Shown here one piece after another: positions 34,197 through 46,625 of a stretch of 64,000 nt of DNA. The position numbers and the translations under genes were made by a program. The stretch is from contig OY856409.1 in NCBI GenBank assembly GCA_963693085.1, forward strand, positions 1,170,921,249 to 1,170,985,248, given 5' to 3'. The notes beneath the pieces were generated by a model. That model worked only from the letters and a program-made list of their open reading frames with translations, was not told where the DNA came from and did no database searches. This DNA is from Alisma plantago-aquatica (Eukaryota > Streptophyta > Magnoliopsida > Alismatales > Alismataceae). Within the stretch, counting starts at the first letter, position 1, and every line of letters starts with the position of its first letter.

Positions 34197-35665
34197 TAAC
34201 ACTTATGATATCATTGATGTGGATGACCGTAATCTCATGGTGAACCCTATTTGTTCATGTAAACTATATTGCTGATTTCATTCATGGTTGAAATGTTGAT
34301 ACCCAATGTTGTGAATATGATGCCTAGAACCTAGGAGACATCCAACTATATTTGAATGTAATTCATGTGTCCCTATCTTGCTGATCTAAACCATCACTTA
34401 TGCTTGGTTCTAATGTCTTGATGATACTTGACCTAGGTTGCTCTATTATGAGTCATTTGAACCTAAATGTGCATAAGTGACATGAATATTAAAATAGTCA
34501 TATATAATGAGTGGGACCTCCAAATTCCATGAATCTTAAAACCCACATTTATTGGACCCTAAATTAGTATAAGATCATCAAAACGTAACTAAGAAACTTT
34601 GAACCTAACTCGTCCAAAACCCTAAAAATGGAGCTAATTAAGGTTAATGATGAGAAACTAATACATGTATGTAATATTGTGCTTAACTATGTTTGGATTG
34701 TGATATATATGATTAAAGACAAGTTATGAATCTATGAATTAGGTAAAATCTTTAATAATTGTATGACTATGACTTTCATGCTTGAAATGTGATACTTTTG
34801 TATTTTTGTGTACTTGCTGAAATATTGCCATGCAGTATTATGGTATTTTACTCAATTTTAATCTTATTGTTGTTGTTTTATTACTTGCAAACATAACATA
34901 GAAACTCCATTATACAAACCTCGTGCATCTGCTTAAATTTTTGGGGTAATGACATAAGGTTGGGCGTACTACTTGAGATGTCAAGATAGGACAAACCATT
35001 GATAGAAGGGTTAGCACTTGAATATGGTCTTAAGATCCCTTAAGAATAGGGTTAGCTAATCTTCAACACCCTCATACACTCTCCTAGTGGGAATTCAGTC
35101 AATAAAAGTCCTTATGATTACATGATATTGATGAATACATGTTATGATGATATAGTTGGAGTAAAATGTTATAAAACATGGGCTCTCATTTTTCTAGATA
35201 CTTAACTAGTCTAATCTTTTTCGTTACTTCTATAAATATTTTCAAATTATGAAAATATTATATATATATGTATCTTTCTACCCTATACTCAACACCTCAT
35301 GTGTTGGGCCGCTTTATTTCACATATTTTATAGGTTCAGAGATGGCTAGAAGTTGATGGGCTTGGTGAACTATGCCAGGTGTACTTGTTGTAAGATCCGT
35401 AGTGTATATGAGCAAACTTGTAAAATTGTACACTTTAATATGTAATTCAAATCTTTCAATAACACAATGTTTCTTACTAATACTTGTTGAATGTTTAGAT
35501 TATGATTGGTGATTTTATCTTGTTATTTGGTCATGTATGCTAAGATTTATGCTTTTGCATTCACTCTTTGTTAATATCGTGTTTGGGACGAACACCTAGG
35601 TCCTATTGCCATTGACTTTGTAGTCATTTGGAGTTAGGATTTGGGTAATAAATGGCTCTCTGATA
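34197..35665 (+). repeat. LTR C, copy C2 (5' LTR)
   Basis: About 1469 bp, similar to C3 and, inverted, to C1. The start is near TAACACTTATGATATC and the end near CTCTGATA. It is uninterrupted and serves as the empty-site reference for the insertions of B in C1 and A' in C3: here GAAGTTGATGGGCTTGGTG (about 35352-35370) is continuous. Confidence 0.8.
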
Positions 35666-35667
35666 GA

Positions 35668-35679
35668 TGGTATCAAAGG
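35668..35679 (+). other. tRNA-Met primer binding site of element C
   Basis: TGGTATCAAAGG is two bases after the C2 end, a near match to TGGTATCAGAGC. The homologous positions after C1 and C3 lack it, consistent with C2 being the 5' LTR. Confidence 0.7.
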
Positions 35680-36859
<1,180 letters not shown>

Positions 36860-38018
36860 ATGAGTTGATCCAACACGAAAGAAGTTTAGAGTACCTAACC
36901 TCCAAAATACATATGAAATGATGAAAAATATGAATGGTGAGATACATGATGATGAGTCACTATCTAGAATAATTCTATGTACATGAGTTGAGTCACATAG
37001 TGTGTGGTTACATTTAAAATGTTGAACCCTAGATGTCCTATGAAAAAATCTAACCCTAGAGAAAGAGGCACTTGAATATATGATCTTTGCTATATGGGTG
37101 AGGGAGATTTCCCCAGACCTTGAAATGATGTATATGATGTGTGATCTCCATGATGAGCCTCATATTCAGGTTAGTGGTTTGATGTACATGAATCTAGTAG
37201 TTGCCATTGTTTGATTAGTTAAGTAATAGTATGGTATGGGTTGATGTTTTGCCTTGACATAGATAGGTCTTAGCTTGAATGGCTCGAGCTTGTGGATCTC
37301 TTTCTAGATACAAGTGAGACAATTATAAAACCTCAATGTTGATGATAATGTTGTTCCTAAAATGATTTTTAATACATTGAATATATCTCTTACGTTGAAG
37401 ATTGATTTTTGCATGGTAAGTCACTCTCTTAAGATAGACCTAATATGAAACCACACCATACATGAAAGATTTAAGTTTGGAATCATGAGCTTATTAAGAT
37501 GATGTCTTGGAATCTGAACTTGAATGATTATGAATATAATGTTGAATTTTAGACCCTAAGAAATGATGAACATAATTGGGGATAGTTGGTAGAATTTTGG
37601 GAAAATCTAAATCATGCATGAAATGTAGTATATTTATGATAGACATGTACAATAATAATAACATTTAGGAGTCATGATAATTAACATGTTCATTTGAAAA
37701 ATTGTAGCAAAGTGCTTGATAATACATCTCAATGCTCACGTAATACACCTCAAGCTCGTATGAGTACATGAAAAAAACACTAATTTAATGGAAATAAGGG
37801 ATGAAAAAACCCTAGTGTCAAGACGATGCTATAACATGAAGGGAATCCTAAGTAAAATGTATATATGGTATGGGTACATCCTTGTTGAAGACCACCTAAG
37901 TGTGCATCCCATGATGGGGAATTCCTTGACACCTAAGGTTGGATAGAAAGTTAGTAGGGAAATAGAGTTTGACTCTTGAACATGATCATGATGATTTTTG
38001 AGGATGAAATTTCGTTTT

Positions 38019-38031
38019 TAGGAGGGAAGGA
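38019..38031 (+). other. Polypurine tract of the D-like remnant
   Basis: TAGGAGGGAAGGA precedes TGTGACAACC. The upstream TTTTGAGGATGAAATTTC matches the same site in D. Confidence 0.75.
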
Positions 38032-39183
38032 TGTGACAACCTAGTTTTCTCTCTCATTTAATATGGTCATCATATATCTTCAAGAGATACATCTCACTCA
38101 ATTTAATTTCAATCACAGTACTTGAGTGTGTTGATGACCTAATATGATCACTCTACTGGTTAATGTATAACATATGGTAGGGCTTTTAATTATGAAGTCA
38201 ATGAAGCAAAAATCACCTTGATCAGACTTTGGAATCAAAAGTGATGACATATTAAAGATGTGCCTTTTGTGTTGAATTACATTAGATTTCAACTCTTATT
38301 GGGGCCAAACTGGGGTCAGGACTGAACAACTACCACCAACAAGAGGGGAAAACCCTAATGTGCCTCCTTTTTTGGCTATTGGATTGTAGATCAAAGATCT
38401 GGCGGTTATGACATCTTCACCTGCCTTGGTTCGTACAACTATGCCTACTACTATAGAAGTAGCTTTTGGGCACCTAATCACCTTATTTATCAATGTTGGG
38501 GGCAGATTTGAGTACATATTTAGCCTTGTTTCATCACTCGCATCATTCCCACCTTCATTCCACTTGTTTCATGCTCAAAAGTTTTCCCTTTCTCTTCTTC
38601 TTTAGTGTATTTCCTGAGCGTTGTTGTGATGGCCCAAATGTGTGTTTCACCACCTTGCTACTTCGGGATGAATTAGGAACAAAGGAGAGTATGTAGGGAC
38701 CCCCTGAGTGTGGGAGAAAGCTTTCTAGGACCATCCTCTTCTTCCTCAAACCCCATTCCTTTCATGCCATTGAGTAGAGAAACCATGGCTACTATTTAAT
38801 GCACATGACCTTGTGGGAGGAGATGATGAGATGTTTGTCCTTTGATCTAGGGCACCCCAGGCAAAATTCCTAGATCTTACAACTGCATGGATCACCCAAG
38901 TTGGGTGGGGTGAACCTACTGACCAAGGTGGAGCATGCCGAAAAATAGTAAGGTGCCAGTCACCCATCGATCTGGGCCCATGATGAGTTAGGGGGCTGCC
39001 ACCAACTGTGAATCACCACCAGAGCATGAGAGGCCCACCGCTATTGCACACTAGTGGATGAGTTGCCCTTGACAATGGTTAACACCAACCAATAGGTTTC
39101 TGGAAGCAATGCTAAATGATCGAAGCTACTATCTTTCACATGCAGGAGGACCGTTGGATCAAATACATAAGGCCAAGATCATC
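38032..39183 (+). repeat. Diverged D-type LTR (3' LTR of the remnant)
   Basis: The LTR starts TGTGACAACC. Similarity to D1 on the opposite strand is patchy: TCTCTCATTTAATAT near the start, TAGATCAAAGATCTGGCGG, and a pyrimidine-rich block with CATTCCACTT. The inner boundary is clear. The outer end is lost at the LINE insertion. Confidence 0.6.
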
Positions 39184-39191
39184 TTTTTTTT
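39184..39191 (-). other. Poly(A) tail of the LINE
   Basis: Eight T on plus equal eight A on minus, after TGAAACTTCATTTCT, a typical 3' end for plant LINEs. Confidence 0.75.
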
Positions 39192-39599
39192 AGAAATGAA
39201 GTTTCATTATGAACCATGCAAATGCATAGTGGTGGTAGTTTACATCAGAATCATGAATGCACACAATTACAAACCAATAGGTGGAGTAGGATATTCCTTA
39301 AACCCTAATGGATTGTGTTTTTGTAACTTTGATATAACATCATCTTCATGATTTTGTAGCTGTCAACATTTTTAAAAGAACAACTTGTGATAACCAATAA
39401 TGTAGGTCCTAAAGGGGATTGATCCATCATCGTACAATTGAAAACCTTCTTTCAAAGTTACTAACAGTGGAAATAGCAAGATGGCTATCAATTTCAATGA
39501 TTACTCTATTATACTAGAATGCCATCATATATTGAAGTGCCAAAAGTAAATGTGCAATATCAAACTCAAAAATAAAAGAAGTGTAAATTCTTTTCAACC

Positions 39600-40200
39600 A
39601 TGCAGATATTCACTATCCATCAAAAATTTCGTGCTACTGTAACAATAGTACTAGAGTAAGTAGAGACCGATGTGTCAGTATTTAACTTAATTCAATCTAT
39701 AGGGGGCTATTGCAATACCAAATTAACTGCATGAGTATTATGTACATGAATTTGTGCATCAACATAAAAAGCATTATGAATAGAAGAAGCCATCTGATTC
39801 ACTGCAGAGATTATCCTAGGATTGTATTGTTTCTCCTAATTAAAGACAAATTCATTTTTAGAAAACCATAGTCTATAGCATATACAAAAAAAGAATACCA
39901 TATGTCATAAGAAGAAAAACTTATAGCGTGAACCCATATCATGAGAGATTGATTAAAAAATTATGGCAAAGGTTCAATCACATTCACCCGTAACAAAACC
40001 AATTTTGAATATGGGCAATCTCGAAGAGTATGATGAACATGCTCAGTCAGATCATGACAAACTGGGAAAGAGGCATCAGAAGTAAAATGTCTTTTAACTC
40101 TATGTTCATTGGTCATCAAAGCTTTATGCAACACTAACCAAAGAGAACACTTTAGTTTCTATTGTAGTTTTAATGACCATACTTGCTTCCATGAACCACC
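39600..40200 (-). pseudogene. LINE ORF2 C-terminal part: zf-RVT and RNase H trace
   Basis: Near 40190-40000 the minus strand encodes HKALMTNEHRVKRHF, then CHDLTEHVHHTLRDCP, the cysteine/histidine pattern of the zf-RVT region after plant LINE RT. Further on, PPIDWIKLNTDTS (39708-39671) resembles the start of the RNase H domain found in many plant LINEs. The rest of RNase H is unreadable. Confidence 0.65.
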
Positions 40201-40729
40201 TATAGTTTTAGCTATTCCATTTAGGCAAAGTGCATATGCAAAGGATGTTGAAAACACACCATTTTTGTTCTAGAGACCATAAGCAAATGTCACCTATTAA
40301 AGATATCCTTGGGGCAGGTAGACTTCTATTACGAGACGTAATATCATCTAAAAAATAGAGATGAATGAATTGGGCATCCCATTATTAATGTGTTCAAATA
40401 CATGGAATCCAATTTTCATACCAAACTGAGGTATTACACCCATTGTCGATCACCTTGTGACTATGTTGGATTATAATATCCTTCAATGCGAACATCATTC
40501 CCCAAAAAGATGTATTGCGTTATCCTTGATGTATAGAGAAGTTATTATATTTATTAATAAGACTAGTAAACCAATTGGAATTCCTGCCACGCAGGAATTA
40601 CCAAGCAGACTTCATTAATAAAGCTTTGTTCCATTCATGCATAGAAACCTGGATGAGGCCATTGTGACTTTTGGGGTAATTACCTTTTCCCTGGATATAA
40701 GGGATAGAAGATATTAAGAAGAACTCCTT

Positions 40730-42120
40730 CATTAAATGAAACGACGAATCATCCTATCTATATTGTTGCAAATGGAGACTGGAAGAATAGATGTATACAT
40801 AGTAAAAGTGGGGATACTCATAAGGACTGACTTTTCTAGACATATGCATCCAGATAGATTAAGTGTGTTTGGAGACCAGCTGGTTAATCTGCTTTGAATT
40901 TTATCCATGATATGTGAATATGGATGTCTATTGATGCGACCATGAGTCATTAGTACTCCTAGATAGATTCCAACATTAGAAGTAACTGACATATTTTCTC
41001 TTTCACAAATTTGTCTATAAAGCGATGTACAAAACTAAACTGGAAAAAAAGATTTGACTTTTATTCACTAAGATAGATTGGCCAGTAGCCTCACCAAAAG
41101 TATTGAAACATTTGATAATACTATCAATGTGGTGATCTATGTTTTATGCTTTGTGTATCCACAAATTTCTATTCCCATTCTGCTTTGTTGGTTGATGCGC
41201 CTGGAGTGGATTATTATCTTATTCCAAGTGAATGAGAAGCCTTGAATGGAATACGTTTCTCCTGATCCCCAAGGTAAGGGAAAGGGGGTTGCTTCCTTTT
41301 TTCTTAAGAAATGAGTCAACATGGCTCAAATCAGCTTTCTAAAATAATATCACATCAACAACAAATATAACATGTGAAATCGAAGGACCATGTACAGATA
41401 GTTTAATAGATTTCAAAAAGGAATTTTACACAACACTATCAATTAGGTGATTGATCTGATTAAGGAATAGCACAAAAAGATACAATGATAGCCTATCTCC
41501 TTGACAAAGGCCTCTATATGGTTAAAACCCTAGCATGCTTTCTCTATTTCTAATAATAGAAATGCAAACACCACAAATATAATTCATCGTATAGAAAACA
41601 TTATTAGTAGGGAAACCAACCTTGGTCAATGTATAAAGAACAAAGGACGAAGACATTTGGTCATATGCTTTCTCTAAATCAATTTTGATAGACATTATAG
41701 ATGATGATCTTGGATGTCTCTTGTTGTGAATAAGCTCCTAAAAAGAATAATATTATCTGAAATGCACCTTCCCATAACGAAACCTGATTTTTGATTTAAA
41801 ATCCAGTCATCCAAATGTTATTTTAATATGTTTACCACAATCTTAGAAATCAATTTCAGTGAAACATTATTTAATGATATAGGCCATTATTGAGCGCATC
41901 TCGTTGATTGTGGAACCTTCATTATTAAAACTATAAGAACATTGCACATTGTATATGGTATTGGATAACCTTGCAGACATAGGGTAGTAGTTTGAAGTAC
42001 AATAGTTTTGATAACAACCCAATGACTCAGCATGAACTTCACATTGATTCCATCTGAGCCAGTTTCCTTGTTACACACCATAGAATTCAATGTATTAAAC
42101 ACTTTCAGCTCTAACGGTGA
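40730..42120 (-). pseudogene. LINE ORF2 reverse transcriptase (broken)
   Basis: Recognisable blocks, in minus-strand order, are NKETGSDGIN (about 42060), GFVMGRCISDNIIL and KIDLEKAYDQ, CQGDRLSLYLFVLF, and the thumb block YLGVLMTHGRINRHPYSHI with SIPTFTMYTSILP (40992-40732). The catalytic F/Y-A-D-D box has decayed to FVVDVILF. Several stops and frame changes separate the blocks. This is the non-LTR RT family, which primes on nicked target DNA. Confidence 0.85.
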
Positions 42121-42439
42121 TTGAGTAATAGAAATTCATTGTAGAGGAGTCAGAATTGAATTATCTACATGGACACATAAAAGGGAATGTCACATAGGGA
42201 CACTGGTGGAAGTGATTTATTATTTAAAGAATTATGTATATGATGTTTTAATAATAACATATCAACTGTTTTAGGATTATTGTCATCTAGAAGCATTGAC
42301 ATGGTATTGTGTTATTTCTAACACTTAAGATATGCATGAAAGAAGTATATGATAGCATAACGATCCTGGATCCATTGAATATGAGTCTTATGATGAAGTG
42401 GGAAATATCTTCTCCTACAAAAATATCATGCTATTGATG

Positions 42440-43370
42440 TAAATGATTGCAGTATAAATCAATTTGTAAAGAGAAACCCTCTACAAGAACTTATTGAAGT
42501 GCATTAATGCATTGTAAGAGATGATAGTTTGTGCTTTGTTGTTGATGACGTATGACATTGTCCCAGTCATCAATATACTTCCGAACATGTTATAATATAT
42601 CAAAGAAGTCCACGATCACATGCCAATATGTTGATAGAAGGGATTTGAAAGTAGTATTGGAATTCCAACTTGACTCCATTTTGAATACTAATTTAAAGGA
42701 CCATCTATTTGAATTGAAGAATAAGTCAAGATTATGGTCTTACTGAATATGAGTTAGATGGTTGACTCTGAAATTAAGAGAAGCAAGAATAAAGTGATAA
42801 TTAACCAAAACTCGATCCAATCTCTCATGAAGTTGACCAAATTTGTAAGTGAATGGATACCCAGAGAAACCATAGTCAGTAAGATCAAATTGCATTATGC
42901 AATGATGGAAAGGTGATGATTCACCAAACTAATAGCAATCACTACCGAATCTCTTAGACGATGATAACATAACATTGAAGTCTCCAAGGACTATCCAAGG
43001 ATGGTTGATTTAGGAAGCAATATGAGGAAAATGATTTCACAATAAGTGACAAATATGTGGAGAGTTATGTACATAAATAAAGGAAACAAAGAAACAATTA
43101 TTAAGACAACAATGCAAATATTGACGATGGATATCGATCAATAAAACATGAGTGTCTACAAGATGCCAAAGGATACAAATTCCTCCTAAAAACCTTTGAG
43201 CTTTGACCCTGAGAGAGTGTGTATAGATGAGTATCCACCACTAACCCAGAAATATGAGGTTCCAATACATAGATTAACTTAGGCTCGTGTAACCTTATCA
43301 ACTAAGAAAGTTTGTCTTGGGTAAGGTAATTCCCTATACCCTTGACATTCCAATAAATGATATCAATCAT
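42440..43370 (-). pseudogene. LINE ORF2 endonuclease domain (broken)
   Basis: The likely ORF2 start is the ATG at 43370-43368, giving MIDIIYWNVKGIGN, the usual start of plant LINE AP endonucleases. A stop follows within 20 codons. LGDFNVMLSSSKRFG (about 42995-42955) and FTYKFGQLHERLDRVL (about 42870-42820) are the conserved nuclease motifs. The Cassandra-like insertion ends only a few bases upstream of this ATG. Confidence 0.85.
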
Positions 43371-43373
43371 AAT

Positions 43374-43378
43374 ATTAT
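43374..43378. repeat. Target site duplication of the Cassandra-like element, left copy
   Basis: ATTAT precedes TGTAAAGTCCC and recurs at 44212-44216. Confidence 0.85.
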
Positions 43379-43669
43379 TGTAAAGTCCCAATATTTGAGG
43401 CTTTGGATAAAATGATCTTAAAAGTAATGATTGGGCTACCCACATCACCAAGGTGCATCTCCTTTTTAGGGAGCCCATAACTAAAGAACTCCATAGTTAA
43501 GTGTGCTCAGCTTGGAGTAGTAATAGGATCGGTGACTAGTCAAAAAGTTGATCCTGGCTTGCCCACGAGTGAGGACTAAGCACATAGTTAATGCTACCGG
43601 TGGTCTATGGGGCCAATCGTCATTACTAAAACTCTACTAGAGACTTGGGTAGTGGGCCTAGGAATTACA
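43379..43669 (+). repeat. 5' LTR of the Cassandra-like element
   Basis: 291 bp. The 5S-like block is about 43484-43560, with GAACTCCATAGTTAAGTGTGCT and the C-box-like GATCGGTGACT at 43527-43537, which has two differences from GATGGGTGACC. Confidence 0.88.
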
Positions 43670-43685
43670 AATTGTATTAGAGTCA
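43670..43685 (+). other. Probable tRNA-Met primer site of the Cassandra-like element
   Basis: AATTGTATTAGAGTC follows the 5' LTR. TGTATTAGAGTC resembles TGGTATCAGAGCC with a one-base gap and transitions. Confidence 0.6.
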
Positions 43686-43910
43686 TAACCCTTCTAGTAG
43701 GTGGGGCCCACATGGTCCAGTGACATGCCAATCTTTGAGTTGTGCGGTCCAGGCATGTTGGAAAGGACTATCTATGGTGATGGAGCCACACTTGCACTGG
43801 TAGATGTGGTTGGGAGCTGGGTGTACATGGCAATGTTGGCTTTGCACTGAAATGAGGAACTGTTATGAGGCCATACAGTTGAGCCTTGACGAGGTCGTCA
43901 AGAGTCTACG

Positions 43911-43920
43911 TGGGGGAGAT
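43911..43920 (+). other. Polypurine tract of the Cassandra-like element
   Basis: TGGGGGAGAT directly precedes the 3' LTR. Confidence 0.75.
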
Positions 43921-44211
43921 TGTAACGTCACAAGATTTGAGGCATTGGATAATATGATTTTAAAAGGAATTATTTAACTATGCATATCACCAAGGTGCAC
44001 CCCCTTTTCAGGAAGCCCATAACTAAAGAACCCCATAGTTAAGTGTGCCCAGCTTGAAGTAGTACTAGGATGGGTGACCAGTCAGAAAGTTGATCCTGGC
44101 TTGCACGCAAGGGAGGACAATGCACACATTTAAGGCTAGTGGTGGTCTATGGGGCCATACACCATTCTTGAAACTCTGCTAGAGCCTTGGGTAGTGGGCC
44201 CAGGCGTTACA
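43921..44211 (+). repeat. 3' LTR of the Cassandra-like element
   Basis: Same length as its partner. It is better preserved: AGTAGTACTAGGATGGGTGACC (44059-44080) matches the plant 5S intermediate element and C box without a mismatch. Confidence 0.88.
44029..44110 (+). promoter_or_regulatory. 5S rRNA-like internal promoter block in the 3' LTR
   Basis: GAACCCCATAGTTAAGTGTG corresponds to the 5S region around box A. AGTAGTACTAGG and GATGGGTGACC correspond to the intermediate element and box C. In 5S genes these bind TFIIIA and recruit RNA polymerase III. Only the middle of a 5S gene is present, so this is not an rRNA gene. Confidence 0.75.
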
Positions 44212-44216
44212 ATTAT
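44212..44216. repeat. Target site duplication of the Cassandra-like element, right copy
   Basis: ATTAT matches 43374-43378 exactly. Confidence 0.85.
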
Positions 44217-45620
44217 AATAGACCAACATTGTATTCTACATGTAAAGAGATCTCACTATCTGCAACTAGATTCCTTGCTTGACCATGAGTCAAGTAAGTT
44301 GAATGTTTCATTTTTTCTCTTGAACTTTTCATTTCTATCCCGATTTTCCCAAAGTACGTCAGAGATGTAGAGGGAAGAGAAAATCAAGGGTAGAAGAAGA
44401 ATTTAATATCTATAGAGAACCCGATGGTTGAATATCCATCGAGAGTTCACTATCATTATAGCCATGACTTCATCAAAACCTGGATTGACTATCATATGAT
44501 AACAGTGGAGTACAACAGCACAAATTGGTACTTGGACTTCAATTGGTAATATATCATTTGAGACAGATGGAACATATGTTGTATTGTCAGTTATATGATC
44601 ATTAGAAGGAGAAACCACATCAACAACACTTGATTTACTCTTCAGATTCCAAATTTTTGTCAAGGTTTGTTGATGTGACTCTAATACATGCTTGTAAGTA
44701 CTAATTCTACGATTCTCATCTTCCTTAGTAGTTAGAGAAGAAAAATGGTCAACTTATGATTGCCATCTAGACTAGAATGTTTCCTTCTACTTTCCCTTCT
44801 CTTGTGGGATTTTCCATTCATTATGATGAGAATGGATGTTCTTACTATACTGTACTTGTCATCATTCTTCATATGGCCTCCAAACTAGTCAAAAATCCTT
44901 AGATGATGTCACAAGAAGTGGTTATTCTTCACATGCATGTAAAAGGAAATGAACCTAATGGTGTCTGAGTTTTTCACATGATAAGAAAATTATGAGAAGT
45001 GATTCATATTCAACTCTATATGCAACACCTTCTATAAGAACTATAGACAATACAAGAATAGTGGTATTAGTTTCTATTAGAAGCCCTGCAAATCTACTAC
45101 TAGAGAAGTTCAGTGTGTGGGAATCTATACAAAATAACTTCACCAGAATTTGTGCAATTCTTTCAAAGAAAATTGTGTTATATAGATATAATGATAAATC
45201 CATGATTCTAGCCCAAACCATGATAGAATTTGGTAAGCCATCATATGGCATGATAGATGGTGTCCATCTATTCACCATCAAACAACATCCATGTATGGAG
45301 CATGGACTGCATGTCAGAGCATGTACATAATCCTAAGAACATGAGAATTTGACAATGAAGTTGTTCATGTTGAGTTCATATACCCTCTGACTAGTAATCA
45401 GTTTCCACATGGATGTTAGTTTATCAAAGAAAGTGAGATACCCCACAGATATTCCAATAAGTATAACGACAACTGAGTAGGACCATAATTTATGGAGTAG
45501 TGATTGGGCATCATTAGTGATATGAATTTCAGATTGACCTGTCAAACTTGCAATATCAATATCATAATGATTGAGATCAAGAATTTCATCATCGTCTAAG
45601 AATTTGAAGGTATATGACAT
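44217..45620 (-). pseudogene. LINE ORF1 (DUF4283-like and zinc knuckle, broken)
   Basis: The two open parts (45620-45333 and 45281-44955) follow the pattern of plant LINE ORF1. First comes LTSMWKLITSQRVYELNMNN, then the DUF4283-like block with MVNRWTPSIMPYDG, MVWARIMDLSLYLYN, RFAGLLIE and RVEYESLLIIFLSCEKLRHH. The last is a decayed start of the CCHC_4 knuckle (usually F-x-C-G-x2-G-H). ORF1 proteins bind the LINE RNA. A stop and small frame change near 45330 break it, and the region down to 44217 is only patchily open. Confidence 0.75.
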
Positions 45621-45747
45621 TTACCTACATACCATCCCTAAAACTTTTAGGGAAGTTAGTTACATGAGGCAACTGTCACATTCTGAACCAGATTGGTGGT
45701 GAAGATGTCACATGTAAGCATCATTATAACAAGTCTCTTCTATATCA

Positions 45748-46160
45748 TCATTGAATTAGAATCTCAAGAGATTCTAGTACTTGTGGGATTGTCTTGTATC
45801 CCTTTCTATGATAATTGAATCCCCAAGTTTTGTAACATTGTACTCCTGACACACCATGGTGAGTAGTTGAAGAAGGAGAGGCTTGAGGAACCTCCTTTAC
45901 AGTTGGCAGTTGAGATGCTTGTTCACAGTCCATACCCACCCTTGTGCCATCAAGAGAGGTTTGCAATGGAGGTGCATCTACAACACACGTACCAAGATCT
46001 TCATAGAAGTATAACATAGTGTCTTCATTATCCCCTTTACACCCCCTACTTCCCCTTCCATTGTTGGGACTATGCTAGACATGTTCGTCATAACCACCAT
46101 GACAGGCACCTGTGTCCTCAAGTGCTTCATCACTCTCCATCCGTAAATGTCACATGTCAT
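45748..46160 (-). other. Upstream part of the LINE (ORF1 N-terminus or 5' UTR)
   Basis: Two overlapping open frames of 89 and 60 codons lie here. They have no recognised domain, but their strand and position suit the LINE 5' region. The true 5' end could lie anywhere between 45620 and about 46200. Confidence 0.4.
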
Positions 46161-46625
46161 CTTTTAAATGAATAAAGGTAATGCCTAAGGCTTTTCTATA
46201 TATTTTTCATGTGAATATTCAAATGTACATATCTCCTAGCTCATATGGGCAAAATATATGAACCAATATACAAAATTCATCATCTCATTAAGACATACAA
46301 TATGGACCAACTTTTAGACCCTGAATAATTTCCTAGTTTTCCTTATTTGCTAAAAATATGAACTTGACATTTTTTGACCATGATAAATGCTTGACATGAA
46401 AAATATTGGAACTTTGATGCATGCCTGCCCACCTAACCAACAAGTAAATAATCTTTTTATGCTTTATGACATTAATTCTTATGATCAACCCACCTGGATA
46501 TGATGTTTTTGAAATCCTAGATTGCCTATTGTGCCCTACATGACTTTTAGAACGGTAGTCCTTGTTCCTTAATGCTCATGTGGATCATTTTATCTTTTCC
46601 CCCTCTCAAAAATTAGGGAATAGGA
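46161..46625 (+). other. Presumed 3' internal end of element C, non-coding
   Basis: AT-rich sequence without recognised domains. It ends in AAAAATTAGGGAATAGGA, a plausible purine tract next to LTR C3. Confidence 0.45.

Larger units (their letters stand above)
36860..39183 (+). mobile_element. 3' remnant of a D-like LTR element
   Basis: The internal sequence 36860-38018 is homologous to the interior of element D. It is followed by a purine tract and a TGTGACAACC LTR start at 38032. The LTR is a diverged relative of D1 and D2 and is cut by the LINE at 39184. No matching 5' LTR was seen upstream, so the 5' part is lost or replaced. Confidence 0.65.
43379..44211 (+). mobile_element. Cassandra-like TRIM retrotransposon with 5S-like LTRs
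   Basis: This 833-bp element has two 291-bp LTRs (43379-43669 and 43921-44211) with TGTAA...TTACA ends, a 251-bp internal region without coding capacity, a tRNA-Met-like primer site and a purine tract. ATTAT is duplicated at its ends. Both LTRs contain a block similar to plant 5S rRNA including the internal promoter, the defining feature of Cassandra. Such elements depend on proteins from other retrotransposons. Orientation is plus, judged from the primer site, purine tract and 5S strand. Confidence 0.9.
39184..46160 (-). mobile_element. L1-type plant LINE, full layout, decayed
   Basis: On the minus strand the order is an ORF1-like region (about 46160-44217), then ORF2 with AP endonuclease (43370-42440), reverse transcriptase (42120-40730), zf-RVT (about 40190-40000) and an RNase H trace (about 39710). 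The 3' end is TGAAACTTCATTTCT followed by a short A run (T run at 39184-39191 on plus). Stops and frameshifts are numerous throughout. No target duplication was identified, so the 5' boundary is uncertain. It is interrupted by the Cassandra-like TRIM at 43379-44211. Confidence 0.85.

Noticed and set aside
44029..44110. 5S rRNA gene
   Set aside because: Only the central promoter part of 5S is present, twice, inside 291-bp LTRs with a target duplication. This is a Cassandra-like element.
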